From Mixophyes australis (Eukaryota; Chordata; Amphibia; Anura; Limnodynastidae), in contig JAVHZZ010000003.1 in NCBI GenBank assembly GCA_036250195.1, positions 331,251,694 to 331,315,693 of the forward strand: a DNA stretch of 64,000 bases. Reading direction: 5' to 3'. Shown here piece after piece: positions 43,741 to 56,044 of this stretch (position 1 is the first letter of the stretch; every line of letters begins with the position of its first letter). Under the pieces are notes generated by a model. That model worked only from the letters and a program-made list of their open reading frames with translations. It made no database searches and was not told the origin of the DNA. The translations under genes were made by a program, and so were the position numbers.

Positions 43741-46700
43741 ACGTAGGGTTTAAAATGTGCACCTGCATTTGTATTTTTAATTGTGTATCAGTAACAGCAC
43801 CTTTCAATGTAATGCATTGTGTGTGCGTGTATGTATGTGTGTGAGAGAGAGAGTGTGCTATATTGAATATTTCTTTAAGCTAAAAGTAAAATGTACCACA
43901 ATAGATTAAATATATGTCCAATGTCATTAATATTTTCCAAAGTCTGCACTAACCTGTCTTTCACATGAATTAAAGCACGAGTTAACAATGTCATTTTATT
44001 TGAAATTTAAATATAAACATGACCAAGGTCTGAAAACAGATTTATTGCATCCCAAGCACTATATCTTTTAGTCCTGCATGACAAATATTTGTATTTCATT
44101 GTGCTTGCTGTTACAGTACATCAAATTGATTGACCAATAAAATAATGAGTGTTTAGCAAATGATGTCTATTTAAATTTATTAGCTGCACACAAGAGGATC
44201 GTTAAAAAAAGGCAGCACATAAAAACATAGTAAACTATATTGAGAGCATGACCCAGAGTTGGCTAGGAAACACAATAATAGTGAAATAGCAATATTGTTA
44301 ATATTTCTTCTACATTTTTTCTGTAAACGACATAATAAAAGTAAAGCACATCACATGTTAGAGTGCTGGCTTATATATGAGTTTCTGGTCTTTTTAAAAT
44401 GTTTTATTACATTTTAATAAATGGGTGAATTGTAATATAATTATTCTGATTCCATTATTACAAGTGGATGTCAGCTACTCTCAGCCATTCATGGGTCGTG
44501 ATGATCATGTAAAGATTTTAAAGTCTGGATAACCTAAGGCTATGCTACTAATTAAACACAATGAATCATGAAAACGTTGATTTGGTGTCATCCAATGTAA
44601 ATGTATGGTTGGATCATATATTTTAATAATGCTTAGAGTAAAAGTACCAAGGTTATTTGTAACAAGCAAAGGGCAAATGCTAATCAATGACATGGAATTA
44701 TTGAATCAAGTGCTTTATCTATGAGAATTAGCTTAACCTGAAAGAGACTATATATAGGAACCTCACACTCATTGAGACCTAAAAACAGGGTCATAGTGAA
44801 AGCAGGAAGAGAATCCAGCTGGACCGTTGTAGGCACGGGTTTATTCAAAAGGAAGGTCTGAAGACAGGTCAATGTCAAAAATGTAGAACAGGTAATCAGA
44901 CAGGCAGGGGTCAAAATTAGAAAAAGTAATTAGCCAGGACTATAAAATCAATAGGGATACATATACAACAGGGTTTAACAGGTAGGAGCAACAGATCTGA
45001 CAATCAGACCACTGATGGAAAACAAGGTTCTCAGTATTGGTGTGTTCTTAAGTCTATTGAAGTCACATTTCACCTCAGGATGTGCCTTGGCCAGGGGCCA
45101 GAGGGAGGGTTTAAATTACCCAGGGTTCCCTTGGGGGTCAGGCTATGGTGATGATAGTGGGTGTGGTGGGGTCCCAAGTCACTGTGTGGACCAATAGCTT
45201 TCTAATGGTCCACATGGTCCCACACCCAAAGACATAGCAAGGAATGCTTGTTCTGCCCAAATCCTCTTATAAGCCGGTCCTTAGCCCCACAGATGCTACC
45301 ATCTTCCATCCATGCACTTTCCTCTAAAGTAAATACACAAAAGTAGGCACATAACACCCCAAATGAGCATTGGGGCTGTGGTTTTCCACTTATGTGGTTT
45401 GTAAATGTAATAAATGTAAAGAAACCCTGGATAGCTGCTGGGTGGACCATCCAGATGTACCAGTGCAAAGCAAGGTGTTTTGCGGAGAACATTAAATGCG
45501 CTTCCCTGACTTCCTTTATAATAGTAAATTTTATTACCATGTTTTTATACCATCGGTAACAGTAATTTTTGCTACTCTTAGATACAGCGCAATAATTGCC
45601 TGCAAGTATATATAATATTAAGAGCATGTGGCTGAAAGCCAGAAGGGAGTCAGAAATATCAAGGAATGCATTCAGTAAATGTTTCATAAAGGCACATAAA
45701 CTATGATACTTTACCATATGAACCAGTGTATACAGTAACAAACACTGTCTCCACAATGCTGTTTGATTACGTCATTATCTTAGCATGTCTTAAAAAAATG
45801 ATACACTAGCTTAAAGAAAGAATTGCAAAATACACATAACAGAGAAATAAAGCAAAGGGCACTGTGGCACAGATGAAAAACTAATTTGCAATGTTTCTGA
45901 AAGGGCAGGAAAGAAACATAACTAACTTGGCATTATAATAACAAAAATCTAAACACAAATAAGAAGTAATTCAATATACTCAAAACTCCTTTTTCCTAAA
46001 GGTCTGTACCTTTGAAAATAGTTTTTTGTAGATCAATGACTTGTGTTATCACATGATGTTAACCCACTTAACTCCTGAATTTCTTCTCCTATAGTAACAT
46101 ATCTCCCAAAATTTGAGCTACCAAGGAAAACTATGATTTTTAAGAGCAGGTTTTCTCACTGTCTATCTCTTATGAGGACAGGACAGGAAGAAATATGGAA
46201 TAATCAGAAACTATTTCAACTACACCTTAGAACGGAGATGCTGGAGTAAATTGAAATATTTTGGCATGTGAAAGTCTTCACATGGTTCTGTTCACAATGG
46301 GATTTTACTCCCACACTGGAGGTACTGTAATTAATTCCAGTGAGCATTGTGAGGTCTTACCTTACAGTAATATACAGAGGCTCATTTATAGTTGGATGTA
46401 CATCTGTTTGCTTGTTTTTCCTTTGTTTTTTTAAATATGCATTTTGTTACTGCACATGCATACAAAACATATATATGCATAAACCTGCTATGCACGTTTT
46501 GTCGCTACCCAATAATGATTGTAGAATCTCGATTTGTGTTTTCAAAGCACAAAGTAATTTATTATCCAAAAGTAGCAGATTAGTGATGCGAAATAAAACA
46601 AGTACAGCCGATACTTATCGCATGCACTCTGTATCCAGTGAACAGTCATTCAGGTCTGAAGGCTGTGATCAAAGAAGACTGGTCCCTAAGCCCAGAGCCC

Positions 46701-49181
46701 CTGCTTATATGCAGTCAGAAATACAGTAAAACAATGCAGATGATGTGGCTTGCTTCTATTGGTCCAGGCTTCAGGAAGGTCCAGTGTACTGCAGGTCATG
46801 GGCCAGTTCAAACCAAAATATCCAAAGCTGGGGGTCATCTCTCCAAAGGATGTGCTCCGACTTTCCCGCCAAGAATCCAGTCTCAACTAGTCTATTTGCA
46901 TTTTTACAGTTGGTATCACTTTAAACATTTATTCCCTAACATCACTAACTAGAGTATGCAATATGCGATCTCTCCAGTGAATAAACCAGACAACTGCTGA
47001 TGAATAGGGGATTAAATTGATACTAAACATGACACAGTTCCTGCAACCTAAATCTTGGGTTTCACTAACATGCATATAACTTATAATATTAAACATAAAT
47101 ACTGCTATATTTTGACATAAATAACTATGTGTTGCAACTACAATTAATGTGTACTAATTACAAATGTGTGTGTTCGTGTGAATGTGTGTAAAAGTGTAAA
47201 ACCTGTTATTGCCACGTGTTGCGGCTGGATACGCCCTTCCACGCTGTAGCGTGCTCTACGCATAATTTCAGACAAAGGAAACCAAGTTTGCTCGATATTA
47301 ATTGAAATGACTTTATCCAATTTGCTGACTTTGACATACCCTATGAAGATTTGGTCGCATCTGACACTTATGAATCATGATAGAAGGAGGAGAGAAGGTG
47401 CAGGAGGCAAGTGTAGGTCAAGTACGGTAAGAGAGTGCTCCTGTAAATGAGAGTGAAGTAGACCAGGCCGCCGCTGCATATGCACCATTTCTCTTGCTGA
47501 TGCTCATACACACACTGATGATGATGATGCATTACCTACTCGCTTCAAATTGGTCTATTGCATCTTGACCCATCCCAATGATAGCACTTAATTCTTTAGC
47601 TTGGCAGCTATATTATATGACATTGAGGCCTTCTATTCGCATTAACTGTTATTTCCATTTGCACTGTGTAAGACTAGAAACAAACATGATTGCGGCACAA
47701 TTTCTGTTTTAGATACACAGCAAATATTACATTGTTTTATATTTAAAAAAAATCAATAAATCTGAAAAGACTACTATACAGGTAGTGGACAAAAATGGGT
47801 ACACCAATATAAAGTTACTTAATAAAACATTAGTCCATCATGTGTGGCCTATATGTGGCGTAACATTGAGTCCAATGTCTGGATATGTGCAGGAGGGAAG
47901 CAGCACTATTCTTCCACAAGACAGTCACTCAACTGATACCTTGATTGTGCTGGAAAACACAGCCTCAGGAATTGTTCCACAATATTCTCTTAAATGCTAA
48001 ATTTGGTTCAGACTGAGAAGGTCATGACACTTGAATATAGCCATTGTCATGCTCTTCAACCATTTACTGTAGTGTATAATTGAATTTGTTCTGTAGGCGG
48101 AATTAAGTATTTAATAATTAATATTCAGTATTCATGAGGTGTTTGGAGGTTTGCAGAAAGCAGTATTTGCAAAGATATACTTGGTCAGTAGAAAAAGTAC
48201 TTCAGAATCTAAATGTTGATAATTTTTGAATTAGAATAGACAACGTGGTCAGCCATAGCTACATAAGCGGTACTGTGCAGGATAGGAACAGATAGTTGCA
48301 GATGCTCAATACTATATCCAGCATATTGATTTAATCCAGTCATCTCCAATCTATGATCTTTTCTCACAACCTTCATGATTCAGACTGTGATTGTATCCTT
48401 GTTTTAATCTGGAATCTGGACACAGTCCCTGGATATGGTGAGGAGCATGATGTGTCGGTTCTTAGACTAATGTTGAGAAATTCGTCAACAGTCCACTCTT
48501 GTGTCTGGTTCCTACACTTCAGGACATAAGTATAGTAGCATAATTCTGAGACGCATAGCCAGTGCCTGGATGCTATTCTAAATGGATAAGATTTATTGGC
48601 CTCCAATCAGCATCATGGATACATTTCCATTAAATGCTATAGTCATCAAAGTTCTGCAAGGCAGGGTTAAGTACATGGCAATTTATAGGGATCCTGGACA
48701 TGAGGACCTCCTTGATTATGCCATGTAGATGAAGGATTTGGTAAGCTGAAATATTTTCGAATTCTTATTTAGGCTTCTTCACTATATAATTTACTCAGGG
48801 TCAACTTAAGCATTAGGAAGAGCAAACATGTGTAACCCCCTGTCACTTTGTATAGTAATGAGATGCATAGGTGGTTGATCCTTATTTGCACTTTCCTCCA
48901 CCATAGCTAGGTCTTTGGTGTTGGCATAATTGAGTAGAGGGCTGCCTCTCATGTGCATTTTACAGCAATGTCTATTAAGTGTAGACAGTTGTGTTGCAGT
49001 GTAGCAGTATAGTGCAATAGATATCACAGTAAGTGGACTTCAGACCATCTCTTCATTGCAAAATATAATATCTTTATATACATGCCTTCTTCACTACAAT
49101 ACTTGGTTTGCAAATAATAACAGTTGCATTTACAAAATTAGACATCTGCTTACTCCTCCTGCATATACTTAAGCTACTTTT
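43741..49181. other. Long unassigned stretch with LTR-like pieces
   Basis: I see no credible gene. A short TG/AG microsatellite lies near 43,820-43,855. Segments 44,800-45,200 and 46,550-46,990 have the look of decayed LTRs (TTTATT near one end, repeated CAGG(T/C)AA-type text), but ends and duplications could not be found. The 184-codon minus-strand frame at 45202-45756 has no recognisable domain. Confidence 0.35.
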
Positions 49182-49199
49182 AAAATGGTGTTTCAGCGC
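49182..49199. repeat. Probable target duplication of the L1 copy, left
   Basis: AAAATGGTGTTTCAGCGC differs at two positions from AAAATGGTACTTCAGCGC at 52342-52359, on the other side of the LINE. Confidence 0.6.
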
Positions 49200-52100
49200 C
49201 ACAAGGCCAGGCCCCTGACGGCTTCACACAAGACTTTTATACCTCCTTTCAGCCCGAGCTGACTCCTGTCCTTATTATTCTATTAAATTCGGTCACCAGA
49301 GATACATTCCTTCCCGCAGAAATGCTTGAGGTGCAAATAATTGCCATCCTAAATCCAGGCAAAAATATATCCCACATCCACAACTACCATCTCATAGCGC
49401 TCCTTAACTCTGATCTGAAAATTGTTGTCAGGCTAATTGCTAACTGATTAAACCCCATCCTGCCATAACTGATTCATTTAGATCAGGGGGGCTTTGAGCC
49501 TGGTAAACAGGCACCAGATAACTCAAGGAGGGTATTAAACATTATTGAGACACATTCCGCTAGCTCTGTATTACCTACTGCTACTATCACTAGATGCCGA
49601 AAAGGCTTTTGATAGGTTCGACTGGGAATACACGTCTGCGGTTTTAAGCAAATTTGAGTTCGATGGATCTTTCCTCCAAGTTATCGCCACTTTGTACACT
49701 ACTCTTTTGGCCAGGATCTTCAGCAATAGGTTCCTCTCCTCTTCCTTTCCAATCGCTAACAGCACCAGACAGGATTGTCCCCTCTCCTCACTAATTTTTG
49801 CACTGGCTATGGAACCCCTTATCACCAAGATTAGAATGGCTGATGATGTCAGGGGGACCAATATTGGTACCACTCACCACAAGATCTGTCTTTTTGCAGA
49901 TGATGTTCTCCTATTTGTCACAGCACCTGAGTCCTCTTTACCTGCATTATCCTGAATCCTGCAGGAATATATTTATTGGTCTCATATTATAAACTTAACA
50001 CCTCCAAATCAGAGGCATTGGGGGTCGCCTTCACACAGGACTGCCTAAAGTCCCTAAAACCATTATACAAATTCCAATGGTGCCCCTTATCTATGACATA
50101 TCTAGCTATACGTATCCCCCCACCAAATCCTGCATCAGTGTCAGGTGCCGTCTCCGCACTAGCACTATGTACAGGAGACGGGCGCTTGTGTCCTCCCGAC
50201 AGCCACGTCCAGTTGCCTAGCAATGGGACGCTCTCTTGTTTTCACATGCACGCTGTGTCTGCGCATGTCCAGCAGACTTGCGTCCTGTTGCTAGGCAACG
50301 GGACGTTTCCCTGCTCACCTGTCGGCGGTCAGAGCCTCTGACCGCCGAATCTCGTTCACCCATTTAGGGTTCACCTTATTGTTTATAAAGGATCCTCTTG
50401 TACCATTAGCATTTCAGAGTATTGGTTCACTGCCTGCTCCAGCATCTCCTATTACTTCTGATCCCTGCATACTTCGGTTTGACGCGGCTAGTTCTCTACT
50501 GCTCTACTGTGTTAAGTTTTGGTATCTTGCTGCTCAGTTGGTTCGATTGTTGGCTTGATATGACTACTCGCTGGCTCTGACCTGGACCATTTGACTACAC
50601 CTGTCTACTACTGTCGCTACACCAGTGACTGTATTGGAGAACTGCGTACCCTCTGTAGCTAAGCCCAAACTCCCTTTCGGGGGTCCCTGGTGAATACCGA
50701 GGTTACATTAGACTTCACACCTCCCTGTTCAGTTGTGCTAATACCAGTTAGCGGCCACCTCTGCAAATTCCGTGACAATCAGTGATTGAGTGCAACTACC
50801 AAACACTGCTGTGACAATTTCACATGCTCACCAAATCCTGGGCACATTTTGAGATCTCTTGGCTGGGAAGGGTGGCTGCCATAAAAATGATGTTGCTTCC
50901 GAAGATCCTGTATTTATTCCATTCCATCCCCTACTTGTTCCCTGGACTCTTCTCAATAAATTCTATACTATCGCATTCAACTTTATTTGGCGTAATAAGC
51001 GCTCTAGGCTCTCCAGAGAGCGAATGTTCCGATCGAAATGCAGAGGTGGTCTGGCTACTCCTAAATTAGAAACTTATCAATATGCCGCCCTGCTGGACCA
51101 ACTTAGAGACTAACAGGCCCCTTCTCACTCAACCCTTGGGTGCCCATTGAATAATACAGTTCCTCTCCATTCCTGATGGCAGACCTCCTGTAGCTAGCTA
51201 AGCCTAGCAGACCGATTTACGCTACTTCCCTCCGCATTGTTAAAGACTCTCTTATTGTTTGGGATAAGATGATGCTCCTGCCACCAGACTATCACTTCCC
51301 CTCTTCTAGTCTCTCTACTATTGCCTTGTCACAACTGATCCCAGACCTCCATCTTGACTTTTGGCATAGGCAGAGAGCTAGGCGAATACAGGACCTTCTG
51401 GACAGTTGCTCGCTTCCTCCCTTTTTCCAGCTACAAGCCCAGTACGACATTCCAGCTCGAGATTTCTATAAGTATCTTCAGATTAGACACTGGATACAAT
51501 CTCACCCATGACATCCTCCGGTGCTGAGGCCAGATCCCCCCAATGTTCAATTGTCGCTCTCCTCTGCTGACACTCATGAATTGTCAGTTCAGGCTGCCTG
51601 GGAAACTGATTTGGGGATCACTGTCTCTGCAGAGGATTTGGGAGAAAATCTTTCAAAACATTTATAAAATGTCTAAGTGCATCAACCTTTCGGAGAAGAT
51701 GATTAAGATTAATTGCACAGGCTATAATTCACCCCAGATAAGCTCCACAGAATCTGGCCCTCAGAATCTAAATATTATTGGAGGGACTGTGGCACTTTTA
51801 CAGTTGTATCTTCCCCATCTCCAGCTCCACAACAATATGTCATATATACTCATCACAACTAGGTGCAATAACCCAGATTTGTAAGTCTCCACTACCTCCA
51901 CCCCTCTTTAAAATTATCATCAAAATAAAACAAAGTTATGAGATGGAAACCATTGGTTTGAAATACTCTACATCCATATCCTCCCCGCTGATCAAGTGGT
52001 TCCCGTGGTATGAATATTACATGGAACACGGACCACCACAAGATCCTTAATCTCTAGTCCGGCCTCCCTGAGCCTCAAAGTATTGACAGTCCTGATTGTA
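49200..52100 (+). pseudogene. L1/Tx1 ORF2 remnant, RT to C-terminus
   Basis: The best open piece, 49545-49955, contains the RT palm: SLDAEKAFDRFDWEY, FPIANSTRQDCPLSSLIFALAM and CLFADDVLLFVTAPESS. After the LTR, 50859-51113 reads [19 protein letters not shown] and a [19 protein letters not shown] motif, the usual L1 C-terminal signature. Further pieces run to about 52,050. Frame breaks and stops are frequent. The endonuclease is missing because of 5' truncation. No product is expected. Confidence 0.8.
50139..50777 (+). mobile_element. Solo LTR, 639 bp, with 5-bp duplication
   Basis: Begins TGTCAGGTGCC and ends CCGTGACA. It is flanked by ATCAG at 50134-50138 and 50778-50782. A TATAAA at 50384-50389 suggests plus orientation. 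The ends resemble those of the gypsy LTR at 33275 (TGTCA...TGACA), so a Ty3/gypsy origin is likely. No internal region remains, as after LTR-LTR recombination. Confidence 0.88.
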
Positions 52101-52341
52101 CCCTTTTGACATGCTATTTGTCTCTAAATATGTCTCCTTCCTTCCCTCCCTTGCTATCCCTCCCCCCTTTCCATCTATTTCTGGTATACAGTATGTCTTA
52201 TGACTCTGTATGGTGTTTTTGTTTCATGTCGGCAATGTTGATTGTACAACTTTTTGATATCATTGATTGTACCCAGTAACCATTGCTATGTCTGTTTTGT
52301 ATCTTTTTTTAAACTAAATAAAAAATCATTCAAGATAAATA

Positions 52342-52600
52342 AAAATGGTACTTCAGCGCACATATAGATCTGCCAGCAGGGCTTACTTTTAAATGGTGCC
52401 TTAGCGCACATATATTTCTGCAGCATTTACATGAGAATTGGTGCCTCAGTGCACGTTTGTTTTCTTAGCAGTGTTTACTTTTGAATTGGTGCCACAGAAC
52501 ATTTAGTTCTCTCAGCAGTGTATGCTTTGAAATGATGCATCAGTACATATTTATTTCTTTTAGCAGTGTTTATTTTTACTGCTTTCACACTGCTTCAGGC
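52342..52600. repeat. Diverged tandem repeat, unit about 60 bp
   Basis: Four to five units share AATGGTGCCT(C/T)AGCGCA-like and TCT...CAGCAGTGTTTACTTTT-like blocks. The L1 copy lies at the edge of this array. Confidence 0.7.
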
Positions 52601-53861
52601 AGTTTTCCCCACTTGACACTAAGCTAACACACATATGCAGCTCTGACACCTCCTCTGTATAACTTTCAGCTGTAATTCATCCCTCTTCAGTTGGGATGGA
52701 CTATAACACTCTTTTCTAATGTTCTCTCTGCCCCTCCTAGAATTTTTACAACTTTTTCTTTGTAGCAGCCCTCTGGCTCCTGAGGGTCTCTTTAAATAAA
52801 CTCTAGGCAAGCTGTCACCTGCAGCAACTCTACCCTCTTTCAATGGGGGTGTTTGGTGCTTTTGCTTCTCCTTATACAGGGGATTCTTTCCCCTTAACAT
52901 ACTTGTACTTCACTATGCAGATGACAGTTGCTCTCCCCTTCTATCGCTGATCTACCCTTATTAGGTGGTCTCAATGCCAGGCTTTCCTGACATGGGGACT
53001 TTCCTCCTATTTGTATCACTGCACCATGTGGCAGCCATCCTTTGGTGACACAGCTACGTGCATCACTGCCTATCTCCTTCCCACGAAGCCCGGCCCCTCA
53101 ACTCCTAGCTTATATTTATATTTTCTTAGAAAATACTCTTCTTCACACATTGTAAAAATGACATCATGTATAGGTAGCGCTGACATTAGAAATTTCTGAT
53201 TCCATGCTGATAATAATCGCAAAATAAAAATGTATGATATATAAATGACTTATACACACTGACAATTCTGTTGCAGCTACAATCACATTATGCTATCCCT
53301 TGGCATAGCAAAACAGAACTTTAATGTTTCAACCAGGAGAAACTTTGCAACTGTGAATTTAACTGGCGAGTACCTATTGTACCCTAACATAATAATTCTT
53401 TATGAGGTGCACAATTGTTTATGTGTATATTTACAAGGAATAAATTAAACACTTTTACAATAAACTTGTGTTAAGTAAAAAAAACATTTGACAATATAAA
53501 CACACATAGGGGATGAATCGATAAATGTAAAAGACTGTAAATGCTTTGGTTAATCATTTTTAATTGAACCAATTATATACAAATGCATTTCCTTTGTTTA
53601 GTTGCTAGTCTAAGCCTGTGTACTGTATGCAGAAAAAGACTAAACAATTGCTATGCCTGGAACAAAATAAATGCTGACAAATAATGGAAAGCAAGAGAAC
53701 AGTACCCTTGTGGCCTATTGCATTGAAGTAAATTTAGTTATTGCAGATGGCATTTGTGCAGAGGAGAGCGGGGAGAGGACAGTTTTTATTCTTTGCCTAT
53801 TACAATTTTGCTCAGATTAGTTTGGCTCGGAGAGAGAGGAAGGTTCCAAAGTGACAGCAAC
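52601..53861. other. Unassigned DNA upstream of BFSP1
   Basis: This should contain the BFSP1 promoter and 5' untranslated region. I see no convincing TATA box close to the start codon. The reading frame of exon 1 is open back to 53754, but the extra residues do not resemble filensin. Confidence 0.4.
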
Positions 53862-54235
53862 ATGTACAAAACTAGTTACTTGCGAGAAATTCGCAAAGAG
53901 AAATATGAAAGGTCTGATGGCTTTGATGAACAAAGTGTTGTAGATATTAGAAACCTTGGCTTATCGCAGGCACAAGGACTGGAAAACTTGCAGGAGCTAA
54001 ATGAGAGGTTTGCCAATTACATAAATCGGGCTAGAGTACTAGAACAAAGAAATGCCATCTTTAGGAAGCAGTTGGAGACCTTCCAAAGAATGGATGAGAT
54101 TTCCGGCCTGGAAGAAGCTTTTGCAGAACAAATTGAGCTGAATCGGCAGAGAATCCGTGAGTTATCTTCCGATCAGTCCAAACTTGAGAGAGAGTACAAA
54201 GATGCCCAGAGAATGGTTGACGAATACAAGAACAA
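53862..54235 (+). CDS. BFSP1: Filensin (beaded filament structural protein 1), coding exon 1
   Basis: This exon encodes the first 124 residues and two bases of codon 125. The start MYKTSYLREIRKEKYE fits the filensin start, which is why I chose 53862 over the upstream in-frame ATG at 53754; its context (AACATGT, A at -3) is fair. A short head of about 38 residues is followed by rod coil 1A (about 40-75) with the intermediate-filament signature ELNERFANYINRARVLEQRN. Linker and early coil 1B follow (LEEAFAEQIELNRQRIRELS). The donor GTGAGT lies at 54236-54241; read-through would stop at once (TGA 54237-54239). Filensin assembles with phakinin into beaded filaments of lens fibre cells. Another intermediate-filament gene is possible, but the head sequence and the RMDEISGLEEAFAEQIE-type text fit filensin best. 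Confidence 0.9.
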
Positions 54236-55755
54236 GTGAGTAATGTGAACCTTTTCTATTACAGTAAGCAGAAACAATACATTAGAACTGAATAACAATC
54301 TTTGAACTGCTAAGAAAGATAGTGTGGAGATAATACCATAAGTATTGCATCTTTTGAACATCTTCCAAAAATGAAAAATATTTTAAAAATTGTAAAATGC
54401 TTAGAAATACCCAATGCAACTGAGACCATTTTTCATCACAGAAAAAGTTAAAAAAGTTTTATAAATGTGTCATAAAACAAGGTAGTTAAACTTAAACTGA
54501 CAATAATAACAGAATGCACATTTTAACACTATTTCATACATCGACTGCATTGAGTGATTTATGATAAAGGACATTTAAAAGTTGTTTGCTAAAAGTGTAG
54601 TTATTCATTTCCTTTTTTATTTTGTTTGGATATGTTTTGGCTTCTTAGGGATTGTATATATAGATTAACTAAATGACAAATTAATATACTTATTATAGTT
54701 AGATATACACTCACTTTTAGCAATACTAACATGCCTATACCTGTTTCATGTTATTTTACTTGTATGTTAGGCAGGTCTAATATAATTTATATATACATTT
54801 ATAGGCACCTAGACATCCGTATATAATTGGTTAGTACTGCTGCCTTTTTTTAATATATATATAATATATTTATTAAGAAATAATTTCTAATTAAACTACC
54901 AGGCAAGGAGGAGTTGCTAAATAAATTAGTATATTTATGGATATAGTTATGAGTTAATACAAGTTTTGTTTTCCTGTTTTAGCTCCTTTTGAAAATAAAT
55001 ACATGAAAAGCAAATAAAAGTATGGCTACTACAATATGCTATCAAAGCAAAAAACACAGTCTAAGATGCATAAAAAAGATATTCTGTTCAGATAAAAAAA
55101 CAGTAATTGATATAATTCTGTACAGATCCTGAGTAAATTCTTATTGAAATTCTGTTATTGTAATGTACTTCATAATATACTGTATATGTGCATTTAGAAT
55201 TTGAAAAATAAATACATACAACACTAGGGGTATCCAATAAACACCAAACAGGTGTTTCAGAAATAATTAGGCATACAATTGAACTATGAATGTCTTTGGT
55301 TATTCTGGTAAACAAAATATGGGGTGTCAACCCTGTAAATACCATGACAACCAATGCAAAATAAATATTTTTTTTATAATTATTTAAATTACATTAGAAA
55401 ATAATTATATTCAGCAGTGTGACTTTTAACTATTTGAGTAATTATATATTGTTACACTTTTTAGAAGACAATTTTTTTTTTAAAACTGCTAACTTACCAA
55501 AATGCCTGGAAATTAAAGTTTATTTTTTGTTTTTATCTAAAGAGTAAGATTTAATTCCTGCTTATTCATCTATCTTAATGAATGCTTGATAGATTTTCTG
55601 ATACTCATAAGAAACCATTATAAAAAAAAGAAAAAAGAAAAAAAAATTCTATTTTTAAGTCTTCAGCAAAAACATTTATCATATATTTCTATATTAGTAT
55701 TAGTTTTGTACTTTAACTAAAAAGGTAGTGGGATTTATTATCAATCTAACATATT

Positions 55756-55768
55756 GATGATGATGATG

Positions 55769-55816
<48 letters not shown>
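55756..55816. repeat. (ATG)n(AAT)n microsatellite in BFSP1 intron 1
   Basis: A few GATs are followed by about 18 AAT units. It gives a Tyr-rich spurious open frame on the minus strand. Confidence 0.95.
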
Positions 55817-55818
<2 letters not shown>

Positions 55819-55867
55819 TATAATAATGTATTAACGAATTGAGCTCCAGTAGATTTCTGTAACCCTC

Positions 55868-56044
55868 AGGGCTAGATTTACTAAGCTGCGGGTTTGAAAA
55901 AGCGGGGATGTTGCCTATAGAAACCAATCAGATTCTAGCTTTCATTTATTTAGTACCTTCTACAAAATGTTAGCTAGAATCTGATTGGTTGCTATAGGCA
56001 ACATCCCCACTTTTTCAAACCCGCAGCTTAGTAAATCTAGCCCT
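55868..56044. mobile_element. Long-TIR MITE, 177 bp, in BFSP1 intron 1
   Basis: The ends AGGGCTAGATTTACTAAGCT and AGCTTAGTAAATCTAGCCCT are perfect reverse complements. The inverted repeat continues through CTGCGGGTTTGAAAAAG and on to the CCAATCAGATTCTAGCT region with a few mismatches. I found no clear target duplication, so the superfamily is open. Confidence 0.88.

Larger units (their letters stand above)
49200..52341 (+). mobile_element. 5'-truncated L1/Tx1-type LINE, split by a solo LTR
   Basis: It starts at the RT fingers (ARPDGFTQDFYTSF near 49,208), continues through LLSLDAEKAFDRFDWEY (about 49,582), GCPLSPLIF-like text and FADD at 49893-49904. It is interrupted at 50139-50777 by an LTR, resumes at 50,783 with the thumb and C-terminal region, and ends in AATAAA-rich sequence at 52,341. 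Probable 18-bp duplications flank it. It is related to the copy at 1-3715 but clearly a separate insertion. Confidence 0.83.

Noticed and set aside
45202..45756. 184-codon minus-strand open frame
   Set aside because: No recognisable motif, Cys/His/Trp-rich composition without pattern, and part of it overlaps LTR-like sequence. Chance frame is the simplest reading.
53754..53861. 36-codon in-frame N-terminal extension of BFSP1
   Set aside because: The residues before MYKTSY do not resemble filensin, and the known start type fits 53862.
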